Numbered from the stretch's first letter, positions 27,215 through 36,596 are shown. The stretch: 64,000 nt of DNA from Paenibacillus radicis (ex Xue et al. 2023) (GCF_024722015.1 NZ_JANQBD010000003.1:124001-188000); one strand, 5' to 3'. Translations and numbers: made by a program. Notes: a model not told the origin generated them from the sequence alone.

Positions 27215-27673
27215 TTAGGTCCTTAAAAGTGTTGTAATATTCTTTTTTAAATCTTCAAATACTGGTCTTTGTACTATGCTTATATTGTCAATTTCAACTT
27301 CTTCTATGTTCATAAATTGTAATTTTAGCGATTCTTTATTAGTATCATTAAATATTAACGTTATATCGTCTTCGGCCACTCTACCTTCTAAATCAGCCTT
27401 GGCATTAAAAATAAACATAACAAAAACAACTTCATTGCCATCCGGATAGCGATATTTCATCCTCGATCCACTATAAACCGTATAAAGTTCATGTTCACTT
27501 ACCACTAAACCAGTTTCTTCGAGCACCTCACGTCTCATAGTCTCTTCAATGGATTCACCAGCCTCCATTGCCCCTCCAGGAAGTCCCCAGTTGCCATAGT
27601 CCGATCTTTTTTGAAGTAAAATTCTGCCCTGCTTATCCCGGATGATGGCTCCACCTGTAACTAAAGTTCGCAT
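27215..27673 (-). CDS. NUDIX hydrolase (ADP-ribose pyrophosphatase/MutT-like)
   Basis: A 152-residue protein with a canonical box: GGAMEAGESIEETMRREVLE followed by ETGL. The N-terminus reads TGGAIIRDKQGRILLQKRSD, and WGLPGGAMEAGE precedes the box. Such proteins clean up or process nucleotide derivatives; specificity is not predictable. It is 23 nt from the unknown gene upstream, so likely in one operon with it. Confidence 0.88.
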   Translation of the reverse strand: MRTLVTGGAIIRDKQGRILLQKRSDYGNWGLPGGAMEAGESIEETMRREVLEETGLVVSEHELYTVYSGSRMKYRYPDGNEVVFVMFIFNAKADLEGRVAEDDITLIFNDTNKESLKLQFMNIEEVEIDNISIVQRPVFEDLKKNITTLLRT

Positions 27674-27695
27674 TTTTGAATAGTCCTCTCAGCTA

Positions 27696-28199
27696 TTAAG
27701 AACCATGATATTCCTTTATTAATTCATTAAATACATCTATGGGTTTCAAATAGTCTATCGGTTTATATATGATTCTATTGTTTTCCTTGTTTAGTTCATG
27801 AAAGTCAGGGATAGCCCCTCGCGAGTATATGCTGTCCATTAACTTAACCGCCTCGACCATAGTCCCGAGTACACTACGATTATTCGTATTAGATATTTTT
27901 ATATCCGATATCTCTCCAATATACGAATCCATCCATTTTTCCTTAAAGCCTTCAACGAGCAAATAGTCCTTAAGTGCACTTGAAAATATATTTTTTATAT
28001 CTTTGCCCTGATTACCTCTAATTTTCGATATGGTAACACTTAACCGAGACTTATCGTTCACAAATATAATGTATTTTTTTCTATTCATAATAAAATTATT
28101 GGCATGCCAGCTGTACATTTCATCCTGTTCAATATTTGGCAAGGCATCTACATTAGTGTTCATTTCTTTCATCAATGCTTTGGTAGGTCTTATAATCAT
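27696..28199 (-). CDS. Unknown protein, DUF6933-like
   Basis: A 167-residue soluble protein. It starts MIIRPTKALMKEMNTN and contains MYSWHANNFIMNRKKYIIFVN, the Trp-His-Ala-Asn...Arg-Lys pattern I associate with DUF6933-type proteins. No function is known. It is the first gene of a probable three-gene unit with two NUDIX hydrolases. Confidence 0.6.
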   Translation of the reverse strand: MIIRPTKALMKEMNTNVDALPNIEQDEMYSWHANNFIMNRKKYIIFVNDKSRLSVTISKIRGNQGKDIKNIFSSALKDYLLVEGFKEKWMDSYIGEISDIKISNTNNRSVLGTMVEAVKLMDSIYSRGAIPDFHELNKENNRIIYKPIDYLKPIDVFNELIKEYHGS

Positions 28200-28336
28200 G
28201 TAACTTGTTACCTCATTTCAATTCTTTGTAATGACTAGCTATCAAATCAGCACATCACTCATTGTACCATATACAGGTATTATGAAGCACGAGCTCATTT
28301 GTCAGGACTTACTGGGACAATAGTTACTATATAACT

Positions 28337-28366
28337 AAAAAAAATCCGCGCTGGGCGCGGACTTTT
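28337..28366 (-). terminator. Second rho-independent terminator downstream of the cold shock gene
   Basis: TCCGCGC pairs with GCGCGGA around a short loop. On the minus strand it is followed by eight T residues, and a TTTT on the plus side makes it weakly bidirectional. Confidence 0.8.
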
Positions 28367-28512
28367 ATTATAATATCATACTTTATAAGTTTTCAGCGGA
28401 GCTGAAGAAGTTTGATATTGCAAGAAAAGATACAGCTTAGACACGAATGTCTCTTCCTCGAAAGAACTTCGATCAGAAGCTTTTCTTATACTATGCCTTA
28501 GAATAAATAAAA

Positions 28513-28534
28513 AACCTGCCGCTAAGGGCAGGTT
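28513..28534 (-). terminator. Terminator of the cold shock gene
   Basis: AACCTGCC pairs with GGCAGGTT around a 6-nt loop, with a T-rich tail (TTTTATT) on the minus strand, 10 nt after the stop codon. Confidence 0.85.
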
Positions 28535-28543
28535 TCGGTTTAA

Positions 28544-28744
28544 TTACAATTTTACAACGTTCTCAGCTTGCGGTCCGCGTTGGCCTTGAACTACGTTGAA
28601 TTCTACACGTTGACCTTCGTCAAGTGATTTGAAGCCGTCGCCTTGAATTGCGGAGAAATGTACGAATACGTCATTTCCACCTTCTACTTCGATAAAGCCA
28701 AATCCTTTTTCTGCATTAAACCATTTCACTGTTCCTGTTTCCAT
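28544..28744 (-). CDS. Cold shock protein, CspA/CspB family
   Basis: A 66-residue single cold-shock domain. RNP1 is KGFGFIEV and RNP2 is VFVHFSAI; the start [18 protein letters not shown] is typical. It binds single-stranded RNA/DNA and loosens RNA structure at low temperature or during growth. About 200 nt of AT-rich sequence without genes lies upstream, consistent with the long 5' leader usual for csp genes. Confidence 0.96.
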   Translation of the reverse strand: METGTVKWFNAEKGFGFIEVEGGNDVFVHFSAIQGDGFKSLDEGQRVEFNVVQGQRGPQAENVVKL

Positions 28745-28992
28745 TTTAAATGACCTCCAAAATTTTATTTAACATGTATTTTTCTAAACAAACAAAAATC
28801 ACACATTGGAAAAAGTACCATTAGACAAATGATAACCTTTTTCAATATGTGAATTTAAGGTTTAACTTTGTTTGTATGGACATCATATCATAAGGACAAA
28901 CCCAATGCAACCTTATTTCGAAAAATTTTTCTACTCTGGCTGAAAACCCACAAAGATACAGAATTTGAGCTATATATATTATGAATATTATT

Positions 28993-31137
28993 TTATTGTA
29001 ACCATCTCGGCGCCCACCAATTCCATCTGCCCATTAATCTCATTAAAGATGGAACCAAAACCATTCGGATCACTGTAGCATCAATCAAGATCGCTGCTGC
29101 TATGCCAACCCCCAGCTGTTGCACTCCAATAACTTCTCCGAAAGCAAAAGGTCCAGTAACAGCAACCATAATTGCAGCTGCTGAGGTTATGATTCTGCTG
29201 GTTGAAATCACTCCTACAAGCACCGCACGGTCATTATCTCCTGTCTGCCTGTATACCTCGTAGATTCTTGACACAAGAAACACACCATAATCCATGCTGA
29301 CGCCAAACGCTAATCCGAAAATAAATACGGGAATCATTATTGCGATACTAACCGGCTCCATTCCCAAGTTGCCTTCCACAAAAACCCACACCAGAAAACC
29401 GAACGATGCACCCAGACTAAGAAGATTCATAAAAATAGTTTTAAATGCAATAAGAACGGATCTAAAAGCTGCAAACAATACGATAAAATTGGAAACTAAA
29501 ATAAAGAGGCACACATACTTAAGGTTGATAAATATTTCATCAAATACTTCTTGTTGGTACTTTACTTCTCCACCCAACAGGAATTTAATGTCTGAAGATT
29601 CCCCTTCCCGTTCCCAATGCCGGACCCAATCCATCGTATCCTTGGATGTAGACGTACCCTGCAAAGTCACATGCACGAGCATTCGGTTTCCTTTTATAAA
29701 TGGTTGCAGCGCGGGTTCATATTTCTTTTTCATAATTGGATTTTGGGAAAGTGCATATCCCTGCTCAGGCAACATCTTCATGCTGGAAAAAACCGAATCT
29801 ATCCGCTGAACACTCGAATCGCTTTCTAATTTTCTTATGATAGCGTAGGCTTTTAACCAGTCATCTTTAGTGAAGCTGATCGCCTTCCCTTGAATTACCA
29901 TATAAACCTGTGAAGTTGAAGGAGTTACAAAATGGGTTTGATAGCTTTCAGCAGCCATTCGGGAATCGTAGCCAAGTGGCAAGGATGAAGCATCCGGAAT
30001 AGCTAATTTCATCTTGTTTAACGGCAGCAAGCAGCTAATCAACAATAATGAAGCCAAGAGGCACATTCGAACAGGTCTTTTCATTACAAACAGTGCTATA
30101 GAATACCAAATATTTGTTTTACGAAAATTCGGCACAGACTTACTTTCCGCTTGAATAGCTGGCCACAATATAAATAATAGCGCTGGGAGCAAAGTAAGGG
30201 TTAACAATACCGACACGAATAGTACTGTCATAGCCCCCATAGCAACTGTAGTAAACATAGGAAGTGGAATAAGCAGGAGACCAAGCAAGCCTAGAAACAG
30301 AGTAACCGCTGAAACTAAGACAGCCCTGCCAGCGGTCTTCATGGTTATGATTAATGCTTGATCAGCAGCATTTTTCTCTAATTCCTCACGAAACCGACTG
30401 ACTATCATTAACGCAAAGTCGATGCTAAGAGCCAGCCCTACCATAGGAATAACATTTAACACAAAGTTAGATAGGTCGACTACGGCACCCATCCAATACA
30501 TCATTCCCATGGTGCCAATAACACCGGTCACTCCAATAATAATGGGAAGCATAGCGGAAACAATGCCTCCAAATGCAAACCAGAGAATGACGAAGGCCGC
30601 CGGTATTCCTATCATTTCGGCTTTTTTCAAATCATTCTGGCTAGCCTGGTTAACATCCGCCTGAATCACAGGTTTTCCAGTCATTTTCACCACAAAATCT
30701 TTATTTTCTGGCAATCGCCTGCGAACTTCTTCAAGCACTGGCTTCATTTCATAGGGCTTATGTTCAAATTCAAGAACGGCATAGGCCAAGTCCCCGCTGA
30801 ACATCCCCTTATTTTCCATCGGAGAAGTTACTTTGCTTAACCCTTCCATCCCTTGCAGCTGAAGCAAGCTTTGCTGAATGAACTGATGGAATGGCTCGGA
30901 AGACAGATGTCCTTTGTTTTCAAACACTAGAATAATAGGATTTTCTAGAATATGAAAGTCTGAAGACAACATATGTTGAACTTTGATAAAGGCCCCGTCC
31001 GGTGTTAAACCATGATCCTTTAGGACATCAGGCAGCTTAGAGGCATAGGCTCCGAAAAAAGTGAAGAACAAAACCCAAATGAGGATGATTGATTTCGGAT
31101 ATCGAAGGGAGAGGCTTGCAAGCTTATGATATCCCAT
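28993..31137 (-). CDS. MMPL-family lipid transporter (RND superfamily)
   Basis: The 714-residue protein has the twofold RND layout: a first span after residue 12, an extracytoplasmic loop of about 130 residues, a five-helix bundle, and the same arrangement again. Characteristic stretches are VVDLSNFVLNVIPMVGLALS then IDFALMIVSRFREE, and FGLAFGVSMDYGVFLVSRIYE. MMPL proteins export lipids and polyketide lipids. The start at 31137 follows GAGGAG by 9 nt; the longer frame would run into the next gene. Its place as last gene of the polyketide synthase operon suggests it exports the product. Confidence 0.9.
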   Translation of the reverse strand: MGYHKLASLSLRYPKSIILIWVLFFTFFGAYASKLPDVLKDHGLTPDGAFIKVQHMLSSDFHILENPIILVFENKGHLSSEPFHQFIQQSLLQLQGMEGLSKVTSPMENKGMFSGDLAYAVLEFEHKPYEMKPVLEEVRRRLPENKDFVVKMTGKPVIQADVNQASQNDLKKAEMIGIPAAFVILWFAFGGIVSAMLPIIIGVTGVIGTMGMMYWMGAVVDLSNFVLNVIPMVGLALSIDFALMIVSRFREELEKNAADQALIITMKTAGRAVLVSAVTLFLGLLGLLLIPLPMFTTVAMGAMTVLFVSVLLTLTLLPALLFILWPAIQAESKSVPNFRKTNIWYSIALFVMKRPVRMCLLASLLLISCLLPLNKMKLAIPDASSLPLGYDSRMAAESYQTHFVTPSTSQVYMVIQGKAISFTKDDWLKAYAIIRKLESDSSVQRIDSVFSSMKMLPEQGYALSQNPIMKKKYEPALQPFIKGNRMLVHVTLQGTSTSKDTMDWVRHWEREGESSDIKFLLGGEVKYQQEVFDEIFINLKYVCLFILVSNFIVLFAAFRSVLIAFKTIFMNLLSLGASFGFLVWVFVEGNLGMEPVSIAIMIPVFIFGLAFGVSMDYGVFLVSRIYEVYRQTGDNDRAVLVGVISTSRIITSAAAIMVAVTGPFAFGEVIGVQQLGVGIAAAILIDATVIRMVLVPSLMRLMGRWNWWAPRWLQ

Positions 31138-31174
31138 GAGTAAGAGCTCCTCTAATAACAGATTTGCCGTCAAT

Positions 31175-32335
31175 CTAATACTCAATTTCTTTGATCCTGG
31201 TCGCTTGAACCATGCCTGAGGCCAAGCCCGGAACGAGATTCGCTAATCCCGGAAGAAATCGGGGCATAACGGGTAAACCTAGCAGCCATTGAAGAAAACG
31301 TCCCCACCGTAAGGGACTTTTGAACTCTCGTTGAATAGACAAAGCGTATCGATGCTGCCACATGGCAAGGGACAGCTCCCCGCGCAAATAGCTATCCGCT
31401 AGAGGTAGGCTTAGGCGGGCGGATCGCAGCGCCATCGACATTCCATCTCCGCAAAGCGGCGGTATCATAAGTGCTGCATCCCCTATTAGGGGGATCATAT
31501 CCCATGGATTAGGCTTGCGGCTTAGCCCAACAGGAGCAACGGCTGCCTGAGTGCCATCGATCGGAGTGGCTTGCCCCAGCTTTTGATAAAGCTTGGAGTT
31601 CCTTCGAGCGGCAGCGTCAATCAGCCCCAAAATCGTTTTTTCACTGTCTCGAAAAGCATTCTGTGTCAGTAGTGCGGCAACATTGACGAGACCGCCTTCT
31701 ATCGGGGAAATGCCCATATAACCTCCGGAAAAAAAATAGAGCTCTACAACCGGCTCCATTTCAATGCCCATATAATGGGATTTGACTCCCATATATGTAT
31801 TTTTCGCCGCACCAACAGGCCTATACCCTGGAAGTCCTGTACGATGGTTGGAGCCCCATGCTGCAATAACAGCCCTTACTTTAACTTTATTTAGGGTCCC
31901 CTCTTGTTTGGTCTCAATCATGTAGCCATTGTCTTTGGGATACACGGCGGTGACCGTTGTTGACGTCTGTATATGCACGCCTGAGCTTAGCGCTGCTTTG
32001 TGAAGAGCTGGGTCAAGTGAGTATCGGCTCACGCCCAAAGCCAATCCGGTTAAAGGAATTTCTACAACATCTCCGTGGCTAAAAATTAATCGTATCCGAT
32101 TGATATAACTTGGATTCAGTGATTCAACAGATTCCAGCAAACCAAGAGTATTCAATGTTTTTTGGGATTCTGGGGAAAGAAATTCTCCACAAACCTTGTG
32201 GCGGGGGAATCGCTGACGATCGATTAATACAGTATCCCATCCCCTGTCTGCTAAAGCTTTGGCCAAGCTGCTGCCGGCGATACCTGCGCCAAGAACCGCT
32301 ACATCCGGGATGCGACTCATCCTTTTCAACTCCAT
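31175..32335 (-). CDS. FAD-dependent oxidoreductase (geranylgeranyl reductase/hydroxylase-like)
   Basis: The 386-residue flavoprotein has an N-terminal dinucleotide fold (VAVLGAGIAGSSLAKALADR), the VCGEFLSPES segment seen in geranylgeranyl reductase/halogenase-like enzymes, and a second FAD motif PLIGDAALMIPPLCGDGMSM. It may hydroxylate or reduce the polyketide. In Streptomyces srsABC a flavoprotein (SrsC) hydroxylates the alkylresorcinol, a close functional parallel. A second ATG at 32320 behind GGAG is also possible. It follows the methyltransferase by 8 nt, in one operon. Confidence 0.85.
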   Translation of the reverse strand: MELKRMSRIPDVAVLGAGIAGSSLAKALADRGWDTVLIDRQRFPRHKVCGEFLSPESQKTLNTLGLLESVESLNPSYINRIRLIFSHGDVVEIPLTGLALGVSRYSLDPALHKAALSSGVHIQTSTTVTAVYPKDNGYMIETKQEGTLNKVKVRAVIAAWGSNHRTGLPGYRPVGAAKNTYMGVKSHYMGIEMEPVVELYFFSGGYMGISPIEGGLVNVAALLTQNAFRDSEKTILGLIDAAARRNSKLYQKLGQATPIDGTQAAVAPVGLSRKPNPWDMIPLIGDAALMIPPLCGDGMSMALRSARLSLPLADSYLRGELSLAMWQHRYALSIQREFKSPLRWGRFLQWLLGLPVMPRFLPGLANLVPGLASGMVQATRIKEIEY

Positions 32336-32343
32336 TAATTGAA

Positions 32344-33066
32344 TTATTCCTTATTTTTCCGAATGATGACTACATATCGAAATAACGGTCTCCAGGCATA
32401 ACACATTCGCGTCAGGCCCAATGCTTTCCCGAGCCGCTTCCAGTCTGCCGATCGAAATCCTTTGGCCACAGACAGAGGTCCATCATGTAAAATATACCGG
32501 TTATTCGAAATCAAGCGTGCAGTAATCCACACCGCTGCCCAAGCAATCCAATGGCGATGAATGTCATTGATTACAACACCGAGTTGAGACGTCTTTAACA
32601 TTTTATCTACTACTGCCGGAAGCTCCTCGGCTGCAAAATGATGAACAAACTGCGTTCCCGTTATCACATCCGCATAAGCATCCGGCAGAGCAAACAAATC
32701 ATGCTGCATCACGTGAATCCGAGGTTCGTTAAGAAAGAGCTGCTTAGCCTCTTCACAAGCCTCCTCAGTTATGTCGACTAATGTAATCTTTAAATCAATC
32801 CGATTCACATCGGCCCACTGCAAGAGATAACGATTTACATCCCCGGACCCTGATCCGATATCCAGAATGGATAATCGTGATGGCTTGCCTGCCTCCGCCC
32901 ATAATTGCCGGACACCATACAATGTTGGCTTGGCAGCACCGAAGATTCGATTAAGCCGTCGAAGATGCTGCAACGCTTCCCGAAGCTCCGGCCCTCCTAT
33001 TGAAAAGTCATCCATCAATTCCAATTCAATCGCCCGGTGTCGCAGCCATCTAAACAATTGCGCCAC
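32344..33066 (-). CDS. Class I SAM methyltransferase of the polyketide operon
   Basis: A 240-residue methyltransferase: LSILDIGSGSGDVNRYLLQW (motif I), ITLVDITEEACEEAK, and ADVITGTQFVHHFAAEELP. The fold is soluble, unlike the membrane isoprenylcysteine-type methyltransferase (BpsB/SrsB) usually paired with type III synthases. It overlaps the synthase gene by 17 nt, so expression is coupled. It probably O- or C-methylates the aromatic head group. Confidence 0.85.
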   Translation of the reverse strand: MAQLFRWLRHRAIELELMDDFSIGGPELREALQHLRRLNRIFGAAKPTLYGVRQLWAEAGKPSRLSILDIGSGSGDVNRYLLQWADVNRIDLKITLVDITEEACEEAKQLFLNEPRIHVMQHDLFALPDAYADVITGTQFVHHFAAEELPAVVDKMLKTSQLGVVINDIHRHWIAWAAVWITARLISNNRYILHDGPLSVAKGFRSADWKRLGKALGLTRMCYAWRPLFRYVVIIRKNKE

Positions 33067-34201
33067 TTAGAAGCTCCTTGTGAATGATGGCGGAAGGAAG
33101 ATAATTAATCTTGATCATCTCTGCCGTAAGCCCAGGTCCAAATGCCAGAGCTATTCCACTCGTCGGTCTGGATCCGACTCGTGTCAGCTCTTGTCTTATC
33201 TCATGAAGCACGAACAGAATGGTGGCAGAGGATACATTTCCGTAATTGCGAAGAACGTTAAGGCTCGGTCGGACTTGCTCATCCGTGAGCTCAAACCTTT
33301 CCTGCAGTATATCCACAATCCCTCTGCCTCCCGGATGAATAGCCCATAGGTCTGGATTTCCCTCTTCACCGAACATTCGTTCCACTTCGACGGGAATCAT
33401 CTTGCCTATCAGTTTAGGAATGCTCGGGGACAAATAAAGATCAAAGCCGTAATCACCTAATTCCCATATCATTTCATTGGCAGAATCCGGCAGAAGAACG
33501 GTATGTTCTCTGCCTAATTGAAAAATGGCTTTATGATTAGGTCCCGGGGTGCCTACAATACAAGCTGAAGCACCATCACCAAAGAACGAAGTCGCGAACA
33601 AGGATTCCCGTACACTGGAGGGTTGAATGTGAAGTGTGCATAACTCTACACAAACAATTAAAACTTTGGCGGATGAATTCCCCGACACAATCTGCTTCGA
33701 CAGGCAAATGGCCTTCAGCCCGGCAGCACAGCCGATAAAGTTAAGCGGAAGCCTGTTCACTGTAGCGGCTAGTCCTAACTGTGTGACCAAGACTGTATCC
33801 ATACCAGGAAGAAATTGCCCGGTGCAGCTGACCGTAATCAAATGAGTAATTGCAGAAACGTCGACATCTCCATCCAATAAAGCTTTTTTCGCAGCCTCCA
33901 ACCCCAACGGTACAGACTCTCTTTTATAGATTTCCATTCGATCTGCGGTTGTAGGAACGTCATCTAGTGAGTTACGCGGAAAATAACGGCAATCTGAGGC
34001 CGATTGAAGTAAGTTAGGTTCACAAGTGTAGCGTGTCTCCACACCGCACTGCTTGAATATTCTCTTCGCCCAGCGTGCAGAATCAGGCGTTTCCTTTAAG
34101 GCTTCCGCCAGTCTTTGTGCTGTATCAGCTTGATCGATCCGATTAGCCGGTACAGCCGTACCCATTCCCAGCAGCGCAATGATTGGATCAGAATGCTCCA
34201 T
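33050..34201 (-). CDS. Type III polyketide synthase (chalcone synthase-like)
   Basis: The 383-residue homodimeric ketosynthase has the full triad: Cys126 in TVSCTGQFLPG, His289 in WAIHPGGRG and Asn322 in NYGNVSSAT. It condenses malonyl-CoA units on an acyl-CoA starter to give alkylpyrones or alkylresorcinols. I favour the ATG at 34201; a GTG at 34225 is an alternative, since the ribosome site (GGGGATGG) is not well spaced. It is the first gene of the operon with methyltransferase, flavoprotein and MMPL transporter. Starter chain length is not predictable by eye. Confidence 0.93.
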   Translation of the reverse strand: MEHSDPIIALLGMGTAVPANRIDQADTAQRLAEALKETPDSARWAKRIFKQCGVETRYTCEPNLLQSASDCRYFPRNSLDDVPTTADRMEIYKRESVPLGLEAAKKALLDGDVDVSAITHLITVSCTGQFLPGMDTVLVTQLGLAATVNRLPLNFIGCAAGLKAICLSKQIVSGNSSAKVLIVCVELCTLHIQPSSVRESLFATSFFGDGASACIVGTPGPNHKAIFQLGREHTVLLPDSANEMIWELGDYGFDLYLSPSIPKLIGKMIPVEVERMFGEEGNPDLWAIHPGGRGIVDILQERFELTDEQVRPSLNVLRNYGNVSSATILFVLHEIRQELTRVGSRPTSGIALAFGPGLTAEMIKINYLPSAIIHKELLSGAIV

Positions 34202-34336
34202 TTGGTTGTATCCATCCCCTCGCACAATTTCCTACTATCCAATTAACAGTCGGACATGTTATTAAACATATATATTCGTTTATTCTTTTCAATATGACGT
34301 TAAGACGTTAGTCGTTATTTATAAGAAATAAATATC

Positions 34337-34365
34337 AAAAGGCAGCCCCATTGTATGGAACTGCC
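34337..34365 (-). terminator. Terminator of the FAD/Rieske gene
   Basis: On the minus strand GGCAG and CTGCC pair around a 15-nt loop and are followed by TTTTGAT, 25 nt after the stop codon. Confidence 0.6.
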
Positions 34366-34389
34366 CTATGATTGAATACAAATAAACCT

Positions 34390-35961
34390 CTAAGCTTCAA
34401 TTATTTTTAAAGGCCTTTTAGCTGGTCCTTCCAGCACTTCACCCTTGTATGAAAATCTTGAACCATGGCATGGGCAATCCCATGTACGTTCTCCATGATT
34501 CCACTCAACTTCGCATCCCATATGAGTGCATGTGGTGTCCACCATATGTAATTGACCTTGCTGATCCCGGTAAGCCCCCGCTCTGTTTCCATTTACTTTA
34601 ACCACGGACCCTTCATCGTTTCCTAAGTCCTCAGGCAATTTGTGAATCATTTCAAGCTTCCCGGTTATGAAATGTTTGGCTACATCTGCATTTTGCACGA
34701 TGAACGTTTTTATACTTGGATCTGCATGAAATCTGCCTGGGTCGAACAGTTCTTCGTAGGGACTTTCTTTTCGTGTAACCATTTTTTCTATTAATAAAGC
34801 CGCCGCTGTACCTGTAGTCATTCCCCATTTCTTATATCCCGTGGCAACCAGAATATTAGGAGTATCTGCTGAGGTTCGCCCTATGTACGGCAGCTTGTCC
34901 AATGTAGTCAAATCTTGAGCTGACCACCGGTAAGCAATTTCTTTTAAACCAAAATGCTCTTCTCCAAAAAGTTTCAAAGCTTCATAATGCTTAATCGTGC
35001 AGATTCCTTGCCCCGTTTTATGATTCTCGCCTCCTATTAATATGAATTGTTCTCCATTGACCGTTGCAGATCTGAGGGATCGTTTGGGATCTTCCGCACT
35101 TATATACATGCCTCCAGGATAGTCTTTGTTTGTTCTAACCCCTAGTACATACGATCTCTCAGCATACATCCTGGCAAAGTAGAAACTCCATCCATCTATA
35201 AAAGGAAAATGGGAGCATGAAACGACATGACCGCATGTGATTTTGTATCCATTGCTTGTTATGACAGCTGCCAGGTTCCCTTTCTCAACATTAATGGCTT
35301 CTGTATATTCATAAATTTGTCCGCCTTGTTTGATAATTTGATTGACTAAAAAAGTTAAATAGGCAACCGGGTTAAATCTGGCTTGATTGGGCATGACAAC
35401 GGCGGCTTTGGTTTGAAAAGGAAGCGGCGTTTGATCTACGTAAGAACCAGGTATTCCCAATGCCTCGTAAGCTTCGAATTCAGCGGTTATTTTGTTCACC
35501 TGTTCATCTGAATTTGTGTAAACATAAGCATCTTCCTCTGTAAAATCACATGAGATTTGATGCTCTTGTATGGTCTTCTTAATAAATTGCAAGGCCTCTG
35601 CATTGGCTTCGTAATAATGTTTGGTTTGTTCCTTGCCGAAGTGAGAGATGAATTCATCATAGATCAGATCATGCTGTGCAGTGATTTTGGCCGTAGTATG
35701 CCCCGTGGTTCCTGTAAGCAGTTGTCCCGCTTCAATTAACGCCACTTTGAGTCCCTGTTTGGAAAGAAGGTAAGCAGTTGTAATACCGGAAATTCCCGCA
35801 CCAACAATCGCAACATCCACTTTGATATCCTGTGTAAGCTTAGGGAAGTTTGGGACATTAGTAGAAGCGAGCCAATAAGATTCTGGAAACTGTGGAAGGT
35901 TTAGTTGAGGTATGGATTGTTCAGCCATCGTAGTATGATCCCCTTCTGCCATTTTTTTCAT
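34390..35961 (-). CDS. FAD-dependent oxidoreductase with C-terminal Rieske domain (YhfW-like)
   Basis: The 523-residue protein combines a DAO-type flavoprotein (VAIVGAGISGITTAYLLSKQ near residue 50; DKLPYIGRT) with a C-terminal Rieske 2Fe-2S domain. The cluster ligands are CTHMGC and CPCHGS. This fusion matches B. subtilis YhfW and relatives. Electrons probably pass between the cluster and FAD, but the substrate is unknown. No signal peptide. It is transcribed alone with its own terminator. Confidence 0.9.
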   Translation of the reverse strand: MKKMAEGDHTTMAEQSIPQLNLPQFPESYWLASTNVPNFPKLTQDIKVDVAIVGAGISGITTAYLLSKQGLKVALIEAGQLLTGTTGHTTAKITAQHDLIYDEFISHFGKEQTKHYYEANAEALQFIKKTIQEHQISCDFTEEDAYVYTNSDEQVNKITAEFEAYEALGIPGSYVDQTPLPFQTKAAVVMPNQARFNPVAYLTFLVNQIIKQGGQIYEYTEAINVEKGNLAAVITSNGYKITCGHVVSCSHFPFIDGWSFYFARMYAERSYVLGVRTNKDYPGGMYISAEDPKRSLRSATVNGEQFILIGGENHKTGQGICTIKHYEALKLFGEEHFGLKEIAYRWSAQDLTTLDKLPYIGRTSADTPNILVATGYKKWGMTTGTAAALLIEKMVTRKESPYEELFDPGRFHADPSIKTFIVQNADVAKHFITGKLEMIHKLPEDLGNDEGSVVKVNGNRAGAYRDQQGQLHMVDTTCTHMGCEVEWNHGERTWDCPCHGSRFSYKGEVLEGPAKRPLKIIEA

Positions 35962-36047
35962 AATATATCCATTCCTTGTTTTTTATATACGAATGGATGC
36001 ATAGCAGACCGACCACAGCCATAACTGCTGTATCCCGGAAGTGAAGG

Positions 36048-36240
36048 ATAGCGGAAGTGTTTGTTCCTCTACTACCTGAAAAGCTCAAAAAACAGAGAAA
36101 TAACGGAACCAGCTTTTCCGTTATCTCTCTGTTTTTGTGCATAATGCTCCTATTGGATCAACATAACGGAATTCCTGCTTCCGCTATCACCCCAATTTGG
36201 AGGTGGAAGACGAAATAACGGAAATTTTGTTCCGTTCAAA
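36048..36240. repeat. Cluster of ATA(A/G)CGGAA short repeats with hairpin
   Basis: The 9-mer ATAACGGAA or ATAGCGGAA, or its complement, occurs at least six times in about 190 bp. Two copies form a long hairpin at 36092-36131 (ACAGAGA...TCTCTGT outer stem), with T-tracts on both sides, so it can act as a bidirectional terminator for the sulfatase gene to the right. The rest looks like extragenic repeat DNA. Confidence 0.65.
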
Positions 36241-36366
36241 TCCATCTGGGCCTATTAGCTTCGCCGCTGTCCGTATAAAATCCCCACAAGATCATGCAGT
36301 CTCTTGAAGATCTATGATCTTGGGCTCTTGGCAAGTAAGTGTGGTGAGGCTCGCCAATTCTCACTC

Positions 36367-36419
36367 CCATTTTATGTAAAATGAATTTTTCTCCACAAGA
36401 TTCACCTTACATAAAATGG
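36367..36419. repeat. 13-bp perfect inverted repeat
   Basis: CCATTTTATGTAA (36367-36379) and TTACATAAAATGG (36407-36419) are exact complements with a 27-nt loop. It could be a folded extragenic element or a regulatory site; no T-tract is present. Confidence 0.55.
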
Positions 36420-36596
36420 TAAAAAACTTCATCTCCTAAGACTTGCTTAATTAGTTTACATAACATTATTTATGTTAACATAATTGCGAGATTCGATCCT
36501 CCCCGAACAGGATTCCCTACAAAACTCGCACTTCCCACTTTTCCCAGTTGTAGAAGGAAGATTATATGCATCGGATTTGGCTGCCTAACTCAAATC

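Larger units (their letters stand above)
28200..28543. other. Intergenic region with two terminators
   Basis: This 344-nt gap contains the terminator of the cold shock gene (28513-28534) and a second minus-strand terminator (28337-28366). About 150 nt between them lacks an open frame and could hold a small RNA or just a read-through tail. Confidence 0.45.
35962..36596. other. Long intergenic region with repeats
   Basis: A 635-nt gap without a believable gene. It holds a cluster of short ATA(A/G)CGGAA repeats in both orientations (36048-36240), including one strong hairpin, and a separate 13-bp inverted repeat (36367-36419). The short frame at 35921-36142 is built from these repeats and is not taken as coding. 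Confidence 0.6.

Noticed and set aside
28745..28992. Riboswitch in the csp leader
   Set aside because: AT-rich leader without recognisable aptamer features; long leaders are normal for csp genes.
35921..36142. 73-codon minus frame
   Set aside because: Its sequence is made of the CGGAA repeats and the hairpin; no ribosome site or conservation is visible.
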